64,000 nucleotides of DNA, from positions 8,246,001-8,310,000 of the forward strand of contig CAWFHD010000003.1 of the NCBI GenBank assembly GCA_963815475.1, given 5' to 3'. Below are positions 21,453 through 29,655 of this stretch, piece by piece (the first letter of the stretch is position 1; the number at the start of each line of letters is the position of its first letter). The translations under genes and the position numbers were made by a program. This stretch comes from Sulfopaludibacter sp963815475 (GTDB lineage: Bacteria; Acidobacteriota; Terriglobia; Bryobacterales; Bryobacteraceae). The notes beneath the pieces were generated by a model. That model saw only the letters and a program-made list of their open reading frames with translations, was not told the DNA's origin and did no database searches.

Positions 21453-22676
21453 TCCGGGCGCATCGCGTTTCAATTCCCCAACTTCCGTTATTACATGATT
21501 GCCCGCTTCCTCATCATCTCCGCGGGTGAGATGCAGGCAGTGGCAGTGGGCTGGCAGCTCTACGCCATCACCGGCCGCGCGCTCGATCTCGGGCTGATCG
21601 GGCTGGCGCAGTTCCTGCCCGGAATCTTTCTCTTCCTCCTCACCGGCCATACCGCCGACCGTATGCCGCGCCAGCGCATCCTGCAGTTCTGCTTCGGCGC
21701 ATTTTCCCTCTGCTCCATGGCGCTGCTGCTGCTCACCATGCGAGGCATGGTCCACCCATGGCCCATCTACGCCGTGATGCTCGCCAACGGCGTGGTCCGT
21801 GCCTTCAACGGTCCGGCCGGCCAGGCCTTCCTGCCGCTGCTGGTGCCGGAGCGTCACTTCCCGAACGCCGTGGCGTGGAGTTCGTCCGTATTCATGGCGG
21901 CCACCATCTCCGGACCTACCGTCGGCGGACTGGTGTATGGTTTTCTAGGCAGCCCAATGGCCGTCTACGCTTTCGCCGCCGTGGCCTACCTGGCGGCACT
22001 GGTCATGGTCTCGCGGCTCCAACTGAAAGCCGCGCCGAGAATCCGCAAGGAAGTCACTACTGAGGTGGTGCTGGGCGGCTTGCGCTACATCTGGCGCAAT
22101 AAGTTGATCCTCGGCTCCATCTCGCTCGACCTCTTCGCGGTGCTGCTGGGCGGAGCGGTCGCGCTGCTGCCGGTCTATGCCCGCGACATTCTGCGCGTAG
22201 GAACGGTCGGACTTGGCTTGCTGCGAGCCGCGCCGGCTGCGGGCGCGCTGGTGATGTCGGTGGTGGTGGCCCACTGGCCCTTGCGCCGACACGCGGGCAC
22301 GGCGATGCTCTGGTGCGTAGGCGGCTTCGGAATCTTCACGATTGTCTTCGGCCTGTCGCGCAACGTGCCGCTATCGCTGGCGGCGCTGGTCATGGTGGGC
22401 GCGTGCGACATGGTGAGCGTCATCGTCCGCCACACCCTCGTGCAAATCGCCACGCCCGACGAGATGCGCGGCCGCGTCAGCGCCGTCAACATGCTGTTCG
22501 TCGGAGCATCCAACGAAGTGGGCCAGTTCGAATCCGGAGTCACCGCCTACTGGTTCGGAACCGTGCCCGCCGTAGTCATCGGAGGCCTCGGCACCATCCT
22601 GATCGTAGCCGCCTGGGCCTGGCTCTTCCCCGCCCTGCGCCAGGTAGACGAATTGCAAAAGCAATGCGAGCGGTAG
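21450..22676 (+). CDS. MFS transporter (EntS/MFS_3-like exporter)
   Basis: The 408-residue protein has about twelve spans and starts FQFPNFRYYMIARFLIISAG, a typical MFS_3 opening. The loop motif between spans two and three is DRMPRQRIL, and a later cytoplasmic loop has DEMRGRVSAVNMLF, characteristic of EntS/bacilysin-type exporters. It probably exports a small molecule by proton antiport. The start was set at GTG 21450 since longer versions enter the divergent PQQ gene. It is followed by an inverted repeat that may terminate both convergent genes. Confidence 0.85.
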   Translation: MSGRIAFQFPNFRYYMIARFLIISAGEMQAVAVGWQLYAITGRALDLGLIGLAQFLPGIFLFLLTGHTADRMPRQRILQFCFGAFSLCSMALLLLTMRGMVHPWPIYAVMLANGVVRAFNGPAGQAFLPLLVPERHFPNAVAWSSSVFMAATISGPTVGGLVYGFLGSPMAVYAFAAVAYLAALVMVSRLQLKAAPRIRKEVTTEVVLGGLRYIWRNKLILGSISLDLFAVLLGGAVALLPVYARDILRVGTVGLGLLRAAPAAGALVMSVVVAHWPLRRHAGTAMLWCVGGFGIFTIVFGLSRNVPLSLAALVMVGACDMVSVIVRHTLVQIATPDEMRGRVSAVNMLFVGASNEVGQFESGVTAYWFGTVPAVVIGGLGTILIVAAWAWLFPALRQVDELQKQCER

Positions 22677-22682
22677 AAAATA

Positions 22683-22758
22683 GCCACGGACTCACACGGG
22701 TGCACACCGATAAGATTTCACGTTTTCTTAGCTGTGTGAATCCGTGTTCATCCGTGGC
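22683..22758. terminator. Imperfect 17-bp inverted repeat between convergent genes
   Basis: GCCACGGACTCACACGG (22683-22699) and CCGTGTTCATCCGTGGC (22742-22758) are complementary at 14 of 17 positions and flank GATAAGATTTCACGTTTTC. It lies between the ends of the MFS and tdk genes and may be a bidirectional terminator; the CCGTGTTCATCCGTGGC half resembles a dispersed intergenic repeat found in many genomes. Confidence 0.5.
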
Positions 22759-23373
22759 CTAATTACGTTTCTCCACGCGCTTAGCCTTAATGAAATCCAT
22801 CTCGACCTGCTTCGGAATCCCCGGCTCGAAGCAGCGGCGGCAGCGAGCTTCGTACATGTCGGAGGCTCCCACTACGATCAGGTCTTCGGAGCCGCGCAGC
22901 CTCTGCGTATGCTTGGCCGGATTGCCGCAGCGGACGCAGATGGCCAGCGTTTTGGTGATGGATTCGGCATGCGCCAGCAGGTCGGGCATCGGCGCGAAGG
23001 GACGTCCCAGGTAGTCGGTGTCGAGCCCTGCGATGATCACCTGCTTGCCGCTGTCGGCCAGTCGCTGAGCCACTTCCACCAATTGCGGCCCCATGAAATT
23101 GGCCTCGTCCACTCCCACCACTTCCGAACGCCAGTCGATCCGGTCCACGATCTCGCCGGCATTCGCCACCACTTGCGACTTCATCCGCAGATCGCCGTGG
23201 GACACAATCTCATCGCTCGAATAGCGATCGTCGATGGTGGGCTTGAAGACTTCCACCCGCTTCCGCGCGATCATGGCCCTTCGCAGGCGCCTGATCAACT
23301 CTTCGCTCTTGCCCGAAAACATGGGCCCGCAAATCACTTCGATCCAACCGACATTGCCGGTGATGATATCCAT
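22759..23373 (-). CDS. tdk: Thymidine kinase (type II)
   Basis: 204 residues, the usual size. Walker A is GPMFSGKSEELIRRL (about residues 16-30), the Walker B/lid region is VVGVDEANFMG, and AGLDTDYLGRPFAPMPDLLA is the thymidine-binding signature with catalytic glutamate nearby. Two CxxC pairs (CVRCG and CRRC) form the structural zinc site. It phosphorylates thymidine to dTMP for DNA precursor salvage. It starts eight bp after the secreted isomerase-like gene on the same strand, so it may be read through from that gene. Confidence 0.95.
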   Translation of the reverse strand: MDIITGNVGWIEVICGPMFSGKSEELIRRLRRAMIARKRVEVFKPTIDDRYSSDEIVSHGDLRMKSQVVANAGEIVDRIDWRSEVVGVDEANFMGPQLVEVAQRLADSGKQVIIAGLDTDYLGRPFAPMPDLLAHAESITKTLAICVRCGNPAKHTQRLRGSEDLIVVGASDMYEARCRRCFEPGIPKQVEMDFIKAKRVEKRN

Positions 23374-23381
23374 AGGGACTT

Positions 23382-24272
23382 TTAGCCGCCGAAGACCGCT
23401 CTCACTTTCTTGAGGAACTCCGCAACTTTAACACGCTGATCGCCGCCGCCCAACGCCTCGATGGGCAGAAATCCGCGATACCCCGATCGGTCGATGATCG
23501 CCTTCACCTTGGCCAGATCGATGGGCGTTGCCTTGTCGTCGTAGTAGACTTCCTCTTTGATCTGCCAGGAGACCGCGTACGGCGCCACCTTTTCGATCTC
23601 GCGATACGGGTCGCCGCGCCGTAAACTGCCCACGTCCAGAATCACGCCGAACCATTCGGAGTTCACGGTGTTCACCAGGCGTATGGTGTCCTCGGCGCTC
23701 TTTAGGCAATCCCAATGCGGCTGCACGGCCACGATCACGCCGTGACGTTTGCCGTAGTCGGCGCACTCCTGAAATAGCGGCGTCATCCATTCCAACACCT
23801 GGTCGAATGTTCGGCCTTCCGGCATCTTCGGACCCGTGAAGACGCGGATCACCGGCGCGCTCAGTTTGCTCGCCACCTCAATCCAATCGTTCACCATCTG
23901 CACATCGCGGCGGCGCGCCTCGGCGTCGGCCTGCGCGAAGTCGTTGCGCACTCCGGTGCCGCTGATGCTCACGCCGTTCACGAAGGCCGTCCGCTTCAGC
24001 CCGTAAATGTACTCGTCGGTCGGAACCTTTGGGTAGCCCGGAAAGTAGTAGCCGGTAGCATCCAGGCCTTCGAAGCCATGCTGGGCGCAGTACTCCACGG
24101 TCTTCGCCAGGGTCATCGAGCCGTCCTTCAAGGTCTTGTCGAAGGAGTAGGCGTTGAGGGCGAGTTTGAGATACGTGCCCGGCTGGCGCACCACTTTGCC
24201 ATCGGCCCATGCGGCCAAGGGCAGGCCCAGCGCGGTCTGTAGCAGGCGGCGGCGGTGAATTGCAGGGATCAT
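23382..24272 (-). CDS. Secreted sugar phosphate isomerase/epimerase-like TIM barrel
   Basis: The N-terminus IHRRRLLQTALGLPLAAWAD looks like a Tat-type export signal. The remaining ~270 residues are of the xylose isomerase-like TIM barrel family (AP endonuclease 2-type), with LKLALNAYSFDKTLKDG, CAQHGFEGLDATGYYFPGYP, PVIRVFTGPKMPEG, VAVQPHWDCLKS, FGVILDVGSL and GFLPIEALGGG. Such exported proteins are abundant in Acidobacteria and Planctomycetes and are thought to act on sugars; reaction unknown. Metal-binding positions are partly kept (His/Asp/Glu), so activity is plausible. Confidence 0.8.
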   Translation of the reverse strand: MIPAIHRRRLLQTALGLPLAAWADGKVVRQPGTYLKLALNAYSFDKTLKDGSMTLAKTVEYCAQHGFEGLDATGYYFPGYPKVPTDEYIYGLKRTAFVNGVSISGTGVRNDFAQADAEARRRDVQMVNDWIEVASKLSAPVIRVFTGPKMPEGRTFDQVLEWMTPLFQECADYGKRHGVIVAVQPHWDCLKSAEDTIRLVNTVNSEWFGVILDVGSLRRGDPYREIEKVAPYAVSWQIKEEVYYDDKATPIDLAKVKAIIDRSGYRGFLPIEALGGGDQRVKVAEFLKKVRAVFGG

Positions 24273-24308
24273 AATGGCTTCATCATAGAACAGACCGCCA
24301 AAGACTAT

Positions 24309-24959
24309 TTAACGATTGCCGGCACGGCATGCCTGGTCGCCTGCGCTATAGACTTCTTCCTCCAGGCGATCCAGCGAGCCGGCGAAGAAGTGGTCGGCTG
24401 CTTCGATCCACACCACGCGCTTCGGTTCGGCCACCCGCGCATAGAGATCCTCGAAGGCCACCTTCGGAGCGAACTCGTCGTGCGTGCTTTGCAGGAAGAT
24501 CTTGTGGACCTTGCAGGTATCCAGGTACTCGGCCTCTCCCATCCTTGTGGGAAATCCCACCGCCATCAGGAATCCGGCCTCGGGCAACGTGCAGCCCAAC
24601 CTGGTGATCACCCTCGATCCGAAGGAGAAGCCCGACAGCGCGAAGGGTAGATCGGGATAGCGTTCGCGCAGAAACTCGAGAGCCGCCGCGGCGTCTTCGA
24701 TCTCGCCGATCAGGTTTCCGTGCTCGCCCTCACTGCGGCCCACGCCTCGGAAATTGAAGCGCAGCACCACCGCTCCCATGCGCCGCAGACCGCGTGCCAG
24801 GCGATAAACCACCTTGTTGTGCATGGTGCCGCCGTAGAGCGGATGCGGATGGCAGACCAATGCCGCCATCTGCGGAGCGCGATCGTCCGGCTCTTCGAGC
24901 AGCGCTTCCAGCATCCCGGCCGGACCCGGTATGTTGGCCGATTGGATGAGGCGCGGCAC
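24309..24959 (-). CDS. Alpha/beta hydrolase (COG2945-like)
   Basis: The 216-residue cytoplasmic protein has VCHPHPLYGGTMHNKVVYRL, the typical N-terminal signature of COG2945 hydrolases, then LRFNFRGVGRSEGEH, the nucleophile elbow GFSFGSRV, a probable acid in STHDEFAP and a C-terminal histidine in ADHFF. Substrate unknown (ester or dienelactone-like). Start codon GTG shares its G with the stop TAG of yajQ (TAGTG), so translation is coupled to that gene. It is the last gene of the long minus-strand cluster. Confidence 0.85.
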   Translation of the reverse strand: MPRLIQSANIPGPAGMLEALLEEPDDRAPQMAALVCHPHPLYGGTMHNKVVYRLARGLRRMGAVVLRFNFRGVGRSEGEHGNLIGEIEDAAAALEFLRERYPDLPFALSGFSFGSRVITRLGCTLPEAGFLMAVGFPTRMGEAEYLDTCKVHKIFLQSTHDEFAPKVAFEDLYARVAEPKRVVWIEAADHFFAGSLDRLEEEVYSAGDQACRAGNR

Positions 24960-25460
24960 TAATTCGTGCGGTAGTTGGTGAACTGCATATCGATGCCGAA
25001 ATCGGAATCTTTCAGCACCTTGATGGCGGACTGCAGGGTGTCGCGGTCCTTGCCGGCCACGCGGACGAAATCGCCTTGAATGGATGCCTGCACCTTCAGC
25101 TTGCTGTCCTTGATCTTCTTGACGATCTCGCGCGCTTTCTCAATGGCGATTCCCTGCTGCAGCGAAATCTCCTGCTTCACCGTGGAACCTGCGGCGGAAA
25201 TGATCTCCCCATACGACAGGCCCTTGAGCGGCACGCTTGCGCTTCACCAGTTTGCCTTGCAGGATTTCAGCCACGGCCTTGAGCTTGAACTCCTCCTTGC
25301 TAGTGAGCGTGATCTTATTGTCCTTCTCGTTGAGCTCGATATTGGAGTGGGAGTCCTTCAGGTCAAAGCGCTGGTGGATCTCCTTCAACGCCTGCTGGAT
25401 GGCGTTGACTACTTCCGGCATTTCGATTTTGGAGACGATGTCGAAGCTGTTGTCGGGCAT
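24959..25460 (-). pseudogene. yajQ: YajQ-family nucleotide-binding protein, frameshifted
   Basis: The first frame (25460 to about 25236) gives SFDIVSKIEMPEVVNAIQQA...LQGKLVKRK and the second (25234-24959) continues PLKGLSYGEI, then KIKDSKLKVQASIQGDFVRV, and ends FTNYRTN. Together they match a complete YajQ (~163 aa), but an extra base at about 25235 (AAGCGCAAG-C-GTGCCGCTC on the minus strand) breaks the frame. YajQ proteins bind nucleotides (cyclic di-GMP in some) and act in gene control. The rest is intact, so a sequencing error is possible; a GTG at 25234 could also allow a separate C-terminal fragment. Confidence 0.8.
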
Positions 25461-25469
25461 AATCTAAGA

Positions 25470-26345
25470 TTACTCGTCGGCGGGCGGATTCGTCTTGGCG
25501 GGAGGAAACTCGGGCTCATCCGGGTGATTCAGATCGATTCCCAGGATCGCCCCCGTGCGCAATCGCAGCGGGCTGATCCGGCGCACCGGTTCGATGCGAG
25601 TGGACTGCACACGCGGAGCAACGGGCGTAATGGGAGTGATGGATTCGGAGGTGGCCGGCGGACCGATCGGTCCAGGCTCGGCGATGCGCGGCGGCGCCGC
25701 GGGAACTGGCGGAGCAGGAACTGCGGCAGCCACCGGAGGCGGCACCGACGATTCCAAAGGCCGCGGATCCGGCTTCTTAGTGCTGTTCAGGGTGGCCAAC
25801 ACGCGGCGGGCAATCTCATCCACCAGCTTATCCATTGATGCGTCCATCGCGATGGTCACCGCCGCCCGCACCTGCTCGGCGTCCACAACGGCGATGAAGG
25901 GGGCGGTCGACACAGGCGCACTCGCGCCCGCGCCCTTCCCCGGCGCTCCGGATGCTGTGTTGCCTTCCCGTGCGCGAACGGCTGCTTCCGCCAGCGGCTT
26001 CACGGCGGCCAGCAGCGCGCTGGCTTCGAAGGGCTTCTTCAGCACGCCATCGGCTTCCACGCGTTTGGTGTGAGCTTCGTCGAGCGGTTCCAGAACTCCG
26101 GCAGTCAGGATCACCCGGACATGCTTATGCCGCGGGCTCATCTTGAGGTATTGACAGATTTCGAAACCGGTGCGGCCGGGCATCACGGTATCGGCCAGGA
26201 CTACGTCGGGATCCACGTCGTCAAGCCGCACCAAGGCCGAATCTGCATTGCTTACGGTGACTACTTCATAGCCTTCTTCAGTGAGAATCCGCTCTCCCAT
26301 ACGCTGGGCATGCGGGCTGTCATCCACTAAAAGAACTCGGCTCAT
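25470..26345 (-). CDS. Response regulator with receiver domain and proline-rich tail
   Basis: Residues 1-120 are a CheY-like receiver: acidic pair in LLVDDSP, phosphorylatable Asp in DVVLADTVMPGRTGFEICQY, LTAG and LKKPF with the conserved lysine. Residues 130-170 are low complexity; 160-195 form a helix-rich segment (VRAAVTIAMDASMDKLVDEI). From 200 the sequence is proline/alanine-rich (PPPVAAAVPAPPVPAAPP) to an acidic end. No DNA-binding output is seen, so it may signal through protein contacts. The start overlaps the bamD stop (ATGA). Confidence 0.85.
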   Translation of the reverse strand: MSRVLLVDDSPHAQRMGERILTEEGYEVVTVSNADSALVRLDDVDPDVVLADTVMPGRTGFEICQYLKMSPRHKHVRVILTAGVLEPLDEAHTKRVEADGVLKKPFEASALLAAVKPLAEAAVRAREGNTASGAPGKGAGASAPVSTAPFIAVVDAEQVRAAVTIAMDASMDKLVDEIARRVLATLNSTKKPDPRPLESSVPPPVAAAVPAPPVPAAPPRIAEPGPIGPPATSESITPITPVAPRVQSTRIEPVRRISPLRLRTGAILGIDLNHPDEPEFPPAKTNPPADE

Positions 26346-27886
26346 TGTTTGGCGACGGGCGCAGCCGGAGGCGTGGTGGTCGGCTGTTGCGGTGGCTGCG
26401 CTGTCGAATCACCCTTCTTTTTCTTCTGCTCGGCGGCTTTCTTGTCCAGCTTGGCTTGCGCCTCCTGGGCTTTCTTCTGCTGATCCGCCTGCTTCTTGGC
26501 GAGCTTCTTGAACTGCTCCTGCTGCTTCTGGGTTTCCTTGAGCTGCTGCTGCACACTCAGCTTTCTGATTTTACCGGTGTGGTTCTGCGGCAGCGCCTGC
26601 TGCTTGGTCTGGGTGGTTTGAATGCCGTTCACCGTGACCGGCGATCCTGGCGTCGCGGGGACCGCTGCTCCAGTCGGAGCCTCTCCGCCCGCCGGTGCTG
26701 CGCCCTTTTCGCCTGTCGCACCCGTTGCGGCAGCGCCCTTCTCACCTGTAGCGCCCGCAGCAGGAGTCGCGGCGCCACCCGTCGCGCCCGGCAACACGTT
26801 GGGGGCGGTATCGATGAGGCTGGTGTCTTTGACGGTAGTCGCGGTTACGTCGGACCCGGCGCCACCCATACCTGGATTCGCGCTGGTTCCCTGCGATCCG
26901 GTGGCCACCACCGGCACGCTGGCGGGAATCATCGGGTGCAGACCTTCCATCGAAGGATTGCCCGATTTCGCGGACGGCGTGAAATCCGGATGGCCGACAA
27001 ACGGAGCCACCATCTTGCTCATGAAGCCGCGCGTAGTGCGGTTATCCATCTCGTACTTTTCATGCGCGTACGCCACTTGGTCGACTTCGGGTATCGGCCG
27101 ATTCATCGCCTTCAACCGCGATTTCGCCTCGTCCACGTGCGGGCTCAAAGGATGTTGGGAAATCAGTTTCGAGTAGGCGGCGGCCTGTTGATTCTCGAAA
27201 TTGTCGCCCATCTTCTGGTAGCCGTCGGCTAACAGCCAAAGCGCCTCGGCTCCCCCGCTATACAGCGGGAACTGGTCCGCCACTGCCTGCAGGCGATTGG
27301 TGGAAGCCGGATAGCTACCCTTGTGGCCGTAGAAGTAGCCCACGCGATATTCCGCATCGCCCAGCACCTCCTGAACGTTGCGCATCAACTGCTGCGCTTC
27401 GGGTGCGAACTTGCTGTTGGGGAACTGGGTCAGCAACTGGCGGCATTCGTCTTGCGCGCGAATGGCGTGAGTGGGATCGCGGTCCGCCTTGTCCATCTGC
27501 TGATACTGCATCTTGCAGATTTTTTCCTGCGCTTCGGCGGCTTCCTCCATCTGGGGATAGAACAGGATGAAGTCTTTATACTCGGCTTCAGCCTGCGCCA
27601 GGCCGCGCGCTCCGCCTTCGCGATACCAGCTATCGGCCACGGCCAGTTTGGCTTTGGCCAGGTATTCGCTGGTGTCGTAGGTGTTCATCAGGGTCTGCAG
27701 CGTGAGGCGGGCCCGTTCGTACCGGCCGTGCTCGACATCGTCGATGGCGGTGTCGAACAGGACCTTGTCGGGCTGCTGCGTGTCCTTGGTGATGGGATTC
27801 TCGTAGGCCTTCTTGCGGCACCCGGACGAGATTAGAAGGGCTGCAAGCAGCGCCGGTATTGCGATCTTATTGGCGTTTCGAACCAT
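26342..27886 (-). CDS. bamD: BamD-like outer membrane assembly lipoprotein with long C-terminal extension
   Basis: The signal peptide ends in the lipobox LLISSGC (Cys near residue 23). Residues 40-270 are TPR-like helices of the YfiO/BamD type (FDTAIDDVEHGRYERARLTL, AEAEYKDFILFYPQMEEAAE, AQDECRQLLTQFPNSKFAPE, VGYFYGHKGSYPASTNRLQA). BamD is part of the beta-barrel assembly machine. The ~230-residue C-terminal half is unusual: Gly/Ala/Thr-rich repeats (ATGEKGAAATGATGEKGAA) then a lysine/glutamine-rich coiled coil (QQLKETQKQQEQFKKLAKKQ). Start ATG 27886 is chosen for the signal peptide; TTG 27901 is the alternative. Confidence 0.85.
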   Translation of the reverse strand: MVRNANKIAIPALLAALLISSGCRKKAYENPITKDTQQPDKVLFDTAIDDVEHGRYERARLTLQTLMNTYDTSEYLAKAKLAVADSWYREGGARGLAQAEAEYKDFILFYPQMEEAAEAQEKICKMQYQQMDKADRDPTHAIRAQDECRQLLTQFPNSKFAPEAQQLMRNVQEVLGDAEYRVGYFYGHKGSYPASTNRLQAVADQFPLYSGGAEALWLLADGYQKMGDNFENQQAAAYSKLISQHPLSPHVDEAKSRLKAMNRPIPEVDQVAYAHEKYEMDNRTTRGFMSKMVAPFVGHPDFTPSAKSGNPSMEGLHPMIPASVPVVATGSQGTSANPGMGGAGSDVTATTVKDTSLIDTAPNVLPGATGGAATPAAGATGEKGAAATGATGEKGAAPAGGEAPTGAAVPATPGSPVTVNGIQTTQTKQQALPQNHTGKIRKLSVQQQLKETQKQQEQFKKLAKKQADQQKKAQEAQAKLDKKAAEQKKKKGDSTAQPPQQPTTTPPAAPVAKQ

Positions 27887-27910
27887 AGTTCTGTCACTCA
27901 ACCCATGCCA

Positions 27911-28585
27911 CTAGCATTGGACTGCCGTGGCGTTTGCCGCGATTTCCCGCATTTCCCGCACGGTGGCCTCAGGATCCGGACTGTGAAATATAGCCGAACC
28001 TGTGACGATCCAATCACACCCTGCGCGAACCACTTCGGCCAGATTCTCCTTGTGAACGCCGCCATCGATTTCGATAGGTAGCGCTAACTTCTTTTCCCGC
28101 CGCATCCGGTCCAGCTTTCGAACCTTATTTAACACGTACGGGATGAGCTTCTGGCCCCCAAACCCGGGATTTACGCTCATTAGAAGCACGTAGTCCGCCA
28201 CTTCCAATACGTCTTCCAACACTTCCACTGGAGTGGCTGGATTCAGGACCACGCCTGCCATAGCCCCAGCTTTGCGGATGTTTTCCAAGGTCCCATCCAG
28301 GTGGGTACAGGCTTCATGATGCACCGAAACCGAATTGGCCCCCGCCTTCACGAAATCCACCGCGTAGCGATTTGGGTTCTCAATCATCAGGTGGCAATCG
28401 AGATGTGCGTGCGTCGCCTTACGAATCGACTCCACCACCGGAGGTCCAATCGTGATGTTATCCACGAAGTGCCCGTCCATCACGTCCAGATGGAGCATTC
28501 TGGCGCCGCCACGCTCTGCCCGGCCGATCTCCTCTGCCAGGCGAGCGAAATCCGCCGACAATATTGAGGGAACGATTTCAATCAT
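27911..28585 (-). CDS. rpe: Ribulose-phosphate 3-epimerase
   Basis: 224 residues, family length. Signatures: VPSILSADFARLAEEI, HLDVMDGHFVDNITIGP (metal-binding His and Asp), HLDCHLMIENP, VLLMSVNPGFGGQKLIP and IEIDGGVHKENL with the second catalytic Asp. It interconverts ribulose 5-phosphate and xylulose 5-phosphate in the pentose phosphate pathway. It starts ten nt after the rsmB stop, within the tight minus-strand cluster. Confidence 0.96.
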   Translation of the reverse strand: MIEIVPSILSADFARLAEEIGRAERGGARMLHLDVMDGHFVDNITIGPPVVESIRKATHAHLDCHLMIENPNRYAVDFVKAGANSVSVHHEACTHLDGTLENIRKAGAMAGVVLNPATPVEVLEDVLEVADYVLLMSVNPGFGGQKLIPYVLNKVRKLDRMRREKKLALPIEIDGGVHKENLAEVVRAGCDWIVTGSAIFHSPDPEATVREMREIAANATAVQC

Positions 28586-28595
28586 TTACGGTTTC

Positions 28596-29654
28596 CTATG
28601 ATTTTATCACAGCGGCGTAGAAACCATCCCCTTCGTCGCGTCCGGGAAGGCGTCGCATAGTGTTTACAACCTGCTCAGGCGGCGCCGCGGCGATCACGGC
28701 TTCGTTCTCCTCGGGCTCCAGCGAGCAGGTGGAGTAAACCAGCAAACCCCCGGGCGCGAGGGCGGCGCGAGCCTGTGTAAGCAAAGCGGCCTGGCGACCC
28801 TGAAGGTCAGCGAGGTCGGCGGGCGTCAGCTTCCATTTGATTTCCGGATTCCGTCCAAGGGTGCCCGTTCCGGTACAGGGGGCGTCCACCAGGATGCGAT
28901 CGAATTGGCGGGCGAAGGGTAGGGGCGCCGTGCCATCCAGAATCAGCAGTTCCGCGCCGAGGTTCTTGAGCTGGGCGATGCGGTGGTAATGAATGTCGCA
29001 GGCCACCGCGCGAACTCCGGCTTCGAGCGCCTGCGCGGTCTTATTGCCGGGCGCGGCGCAGAGATCGAGAAAGGTCTGGCCCGCTTCCAGTTCGAGCAGC
29101 GGCACGATGGATTGCGAGCCGATGTCCTGAATACGGCCGTTGCGTTCGTAGTGCTCAGGCGCCTGGAGCGCCGCGCGCGCGATAGCGGTCGCGGCCTCGG
29201 TTCCGTAGTTCTGCTCCCAGCGGGCCAGCAGCCACTCGGGACAGCTCAGCTCGATTTCGCGAGTGGGCCAGGCGACCGGGTCGCGATCCACCTGTCGCAG
29301 GATGGCGTTGACGAACCCCGCTGCGGACCGCTTACGGGCGCGCTTCACCAACTCGACGCTTTCGGTGACAGCGGCGTGGCTGGGGACGCGGTCCAGGTAG
29401 CGGAGCTGGTAGATGCCCATGCGTAGGGCGGTGCGCACTTCGCGGTCGAGCTTCTGCGTCCGGCCGGAGTAGTGGACGATCAGGTGATCGAGCTGGACTC
29501 GATAACGCAGCACGCCGAAGACGATTTCCGCGGCGAGGCCGGCGTCGCGGGAAGTCAGGTCGGTGGAGAGCTCCGCTAAGAGATCGGATGCATAGCCTCC
29601 GGAGTCCACTCTCTGGAGGATGTCGAACGCGAGCGTGCGGGCGGGTGCGGGCAT
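28596..29654 (-). CDS. rsmB: 16S rRNA (cytosine-967-C5)-methyltransferase
   Basis: The 352-residue protein has a NusB-like RNA-binding N-terminal domain (APARTLAFDILQRVDSGGYA, SRDAGLAAEIVFGVLRYRVQ) and a Rossmann methyltransferase domain. The latter shows the SAM motif FLDLCAAPGNKTAQALE, DAPCTGTGTLGRNPEIKW (motif IV cysteine) and YSTCSLEPEENEAVI (motif VI catalytic cysteine). It methylates C967 of 16S rRNA. ATG 29654 is used because the open frame upstream overlaps the previous gene; only one base separates the two genes, so they are coupled. Confidence 0.93.
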   Translation of the reverse strand: MPAPARTLAFDILQRVDSGGYASDLLAELSTDLTSRDAGLAAEIVFGVLRYRVQLDHLIVHYSGRTQKLDREVRTALRMGIYQLRYLDRVPSHAAVTESVELVKRARKRSAAGFVNAILRQVDRDPVAWPTREIELSCPEWLLARWEQNYGTEAATAIARAALQAPEHYERNGRIQDIGSQSIVPLLELEAGQTFLDLCAAPGNKTAQALEAGVRAVACDIHYHRIAQLKNLGAELLILDGTAPLPFARQFDRILVDAPCTGTGTLGRNPEIKWKLTPADLADLQGRQAALLTQARAALAPGGLLVYSTCSLEPEENEAVIAAAPPEQVVNTMRRLPGRDEGDGFYAAVIKS

Positions 29655-29655
29655 G

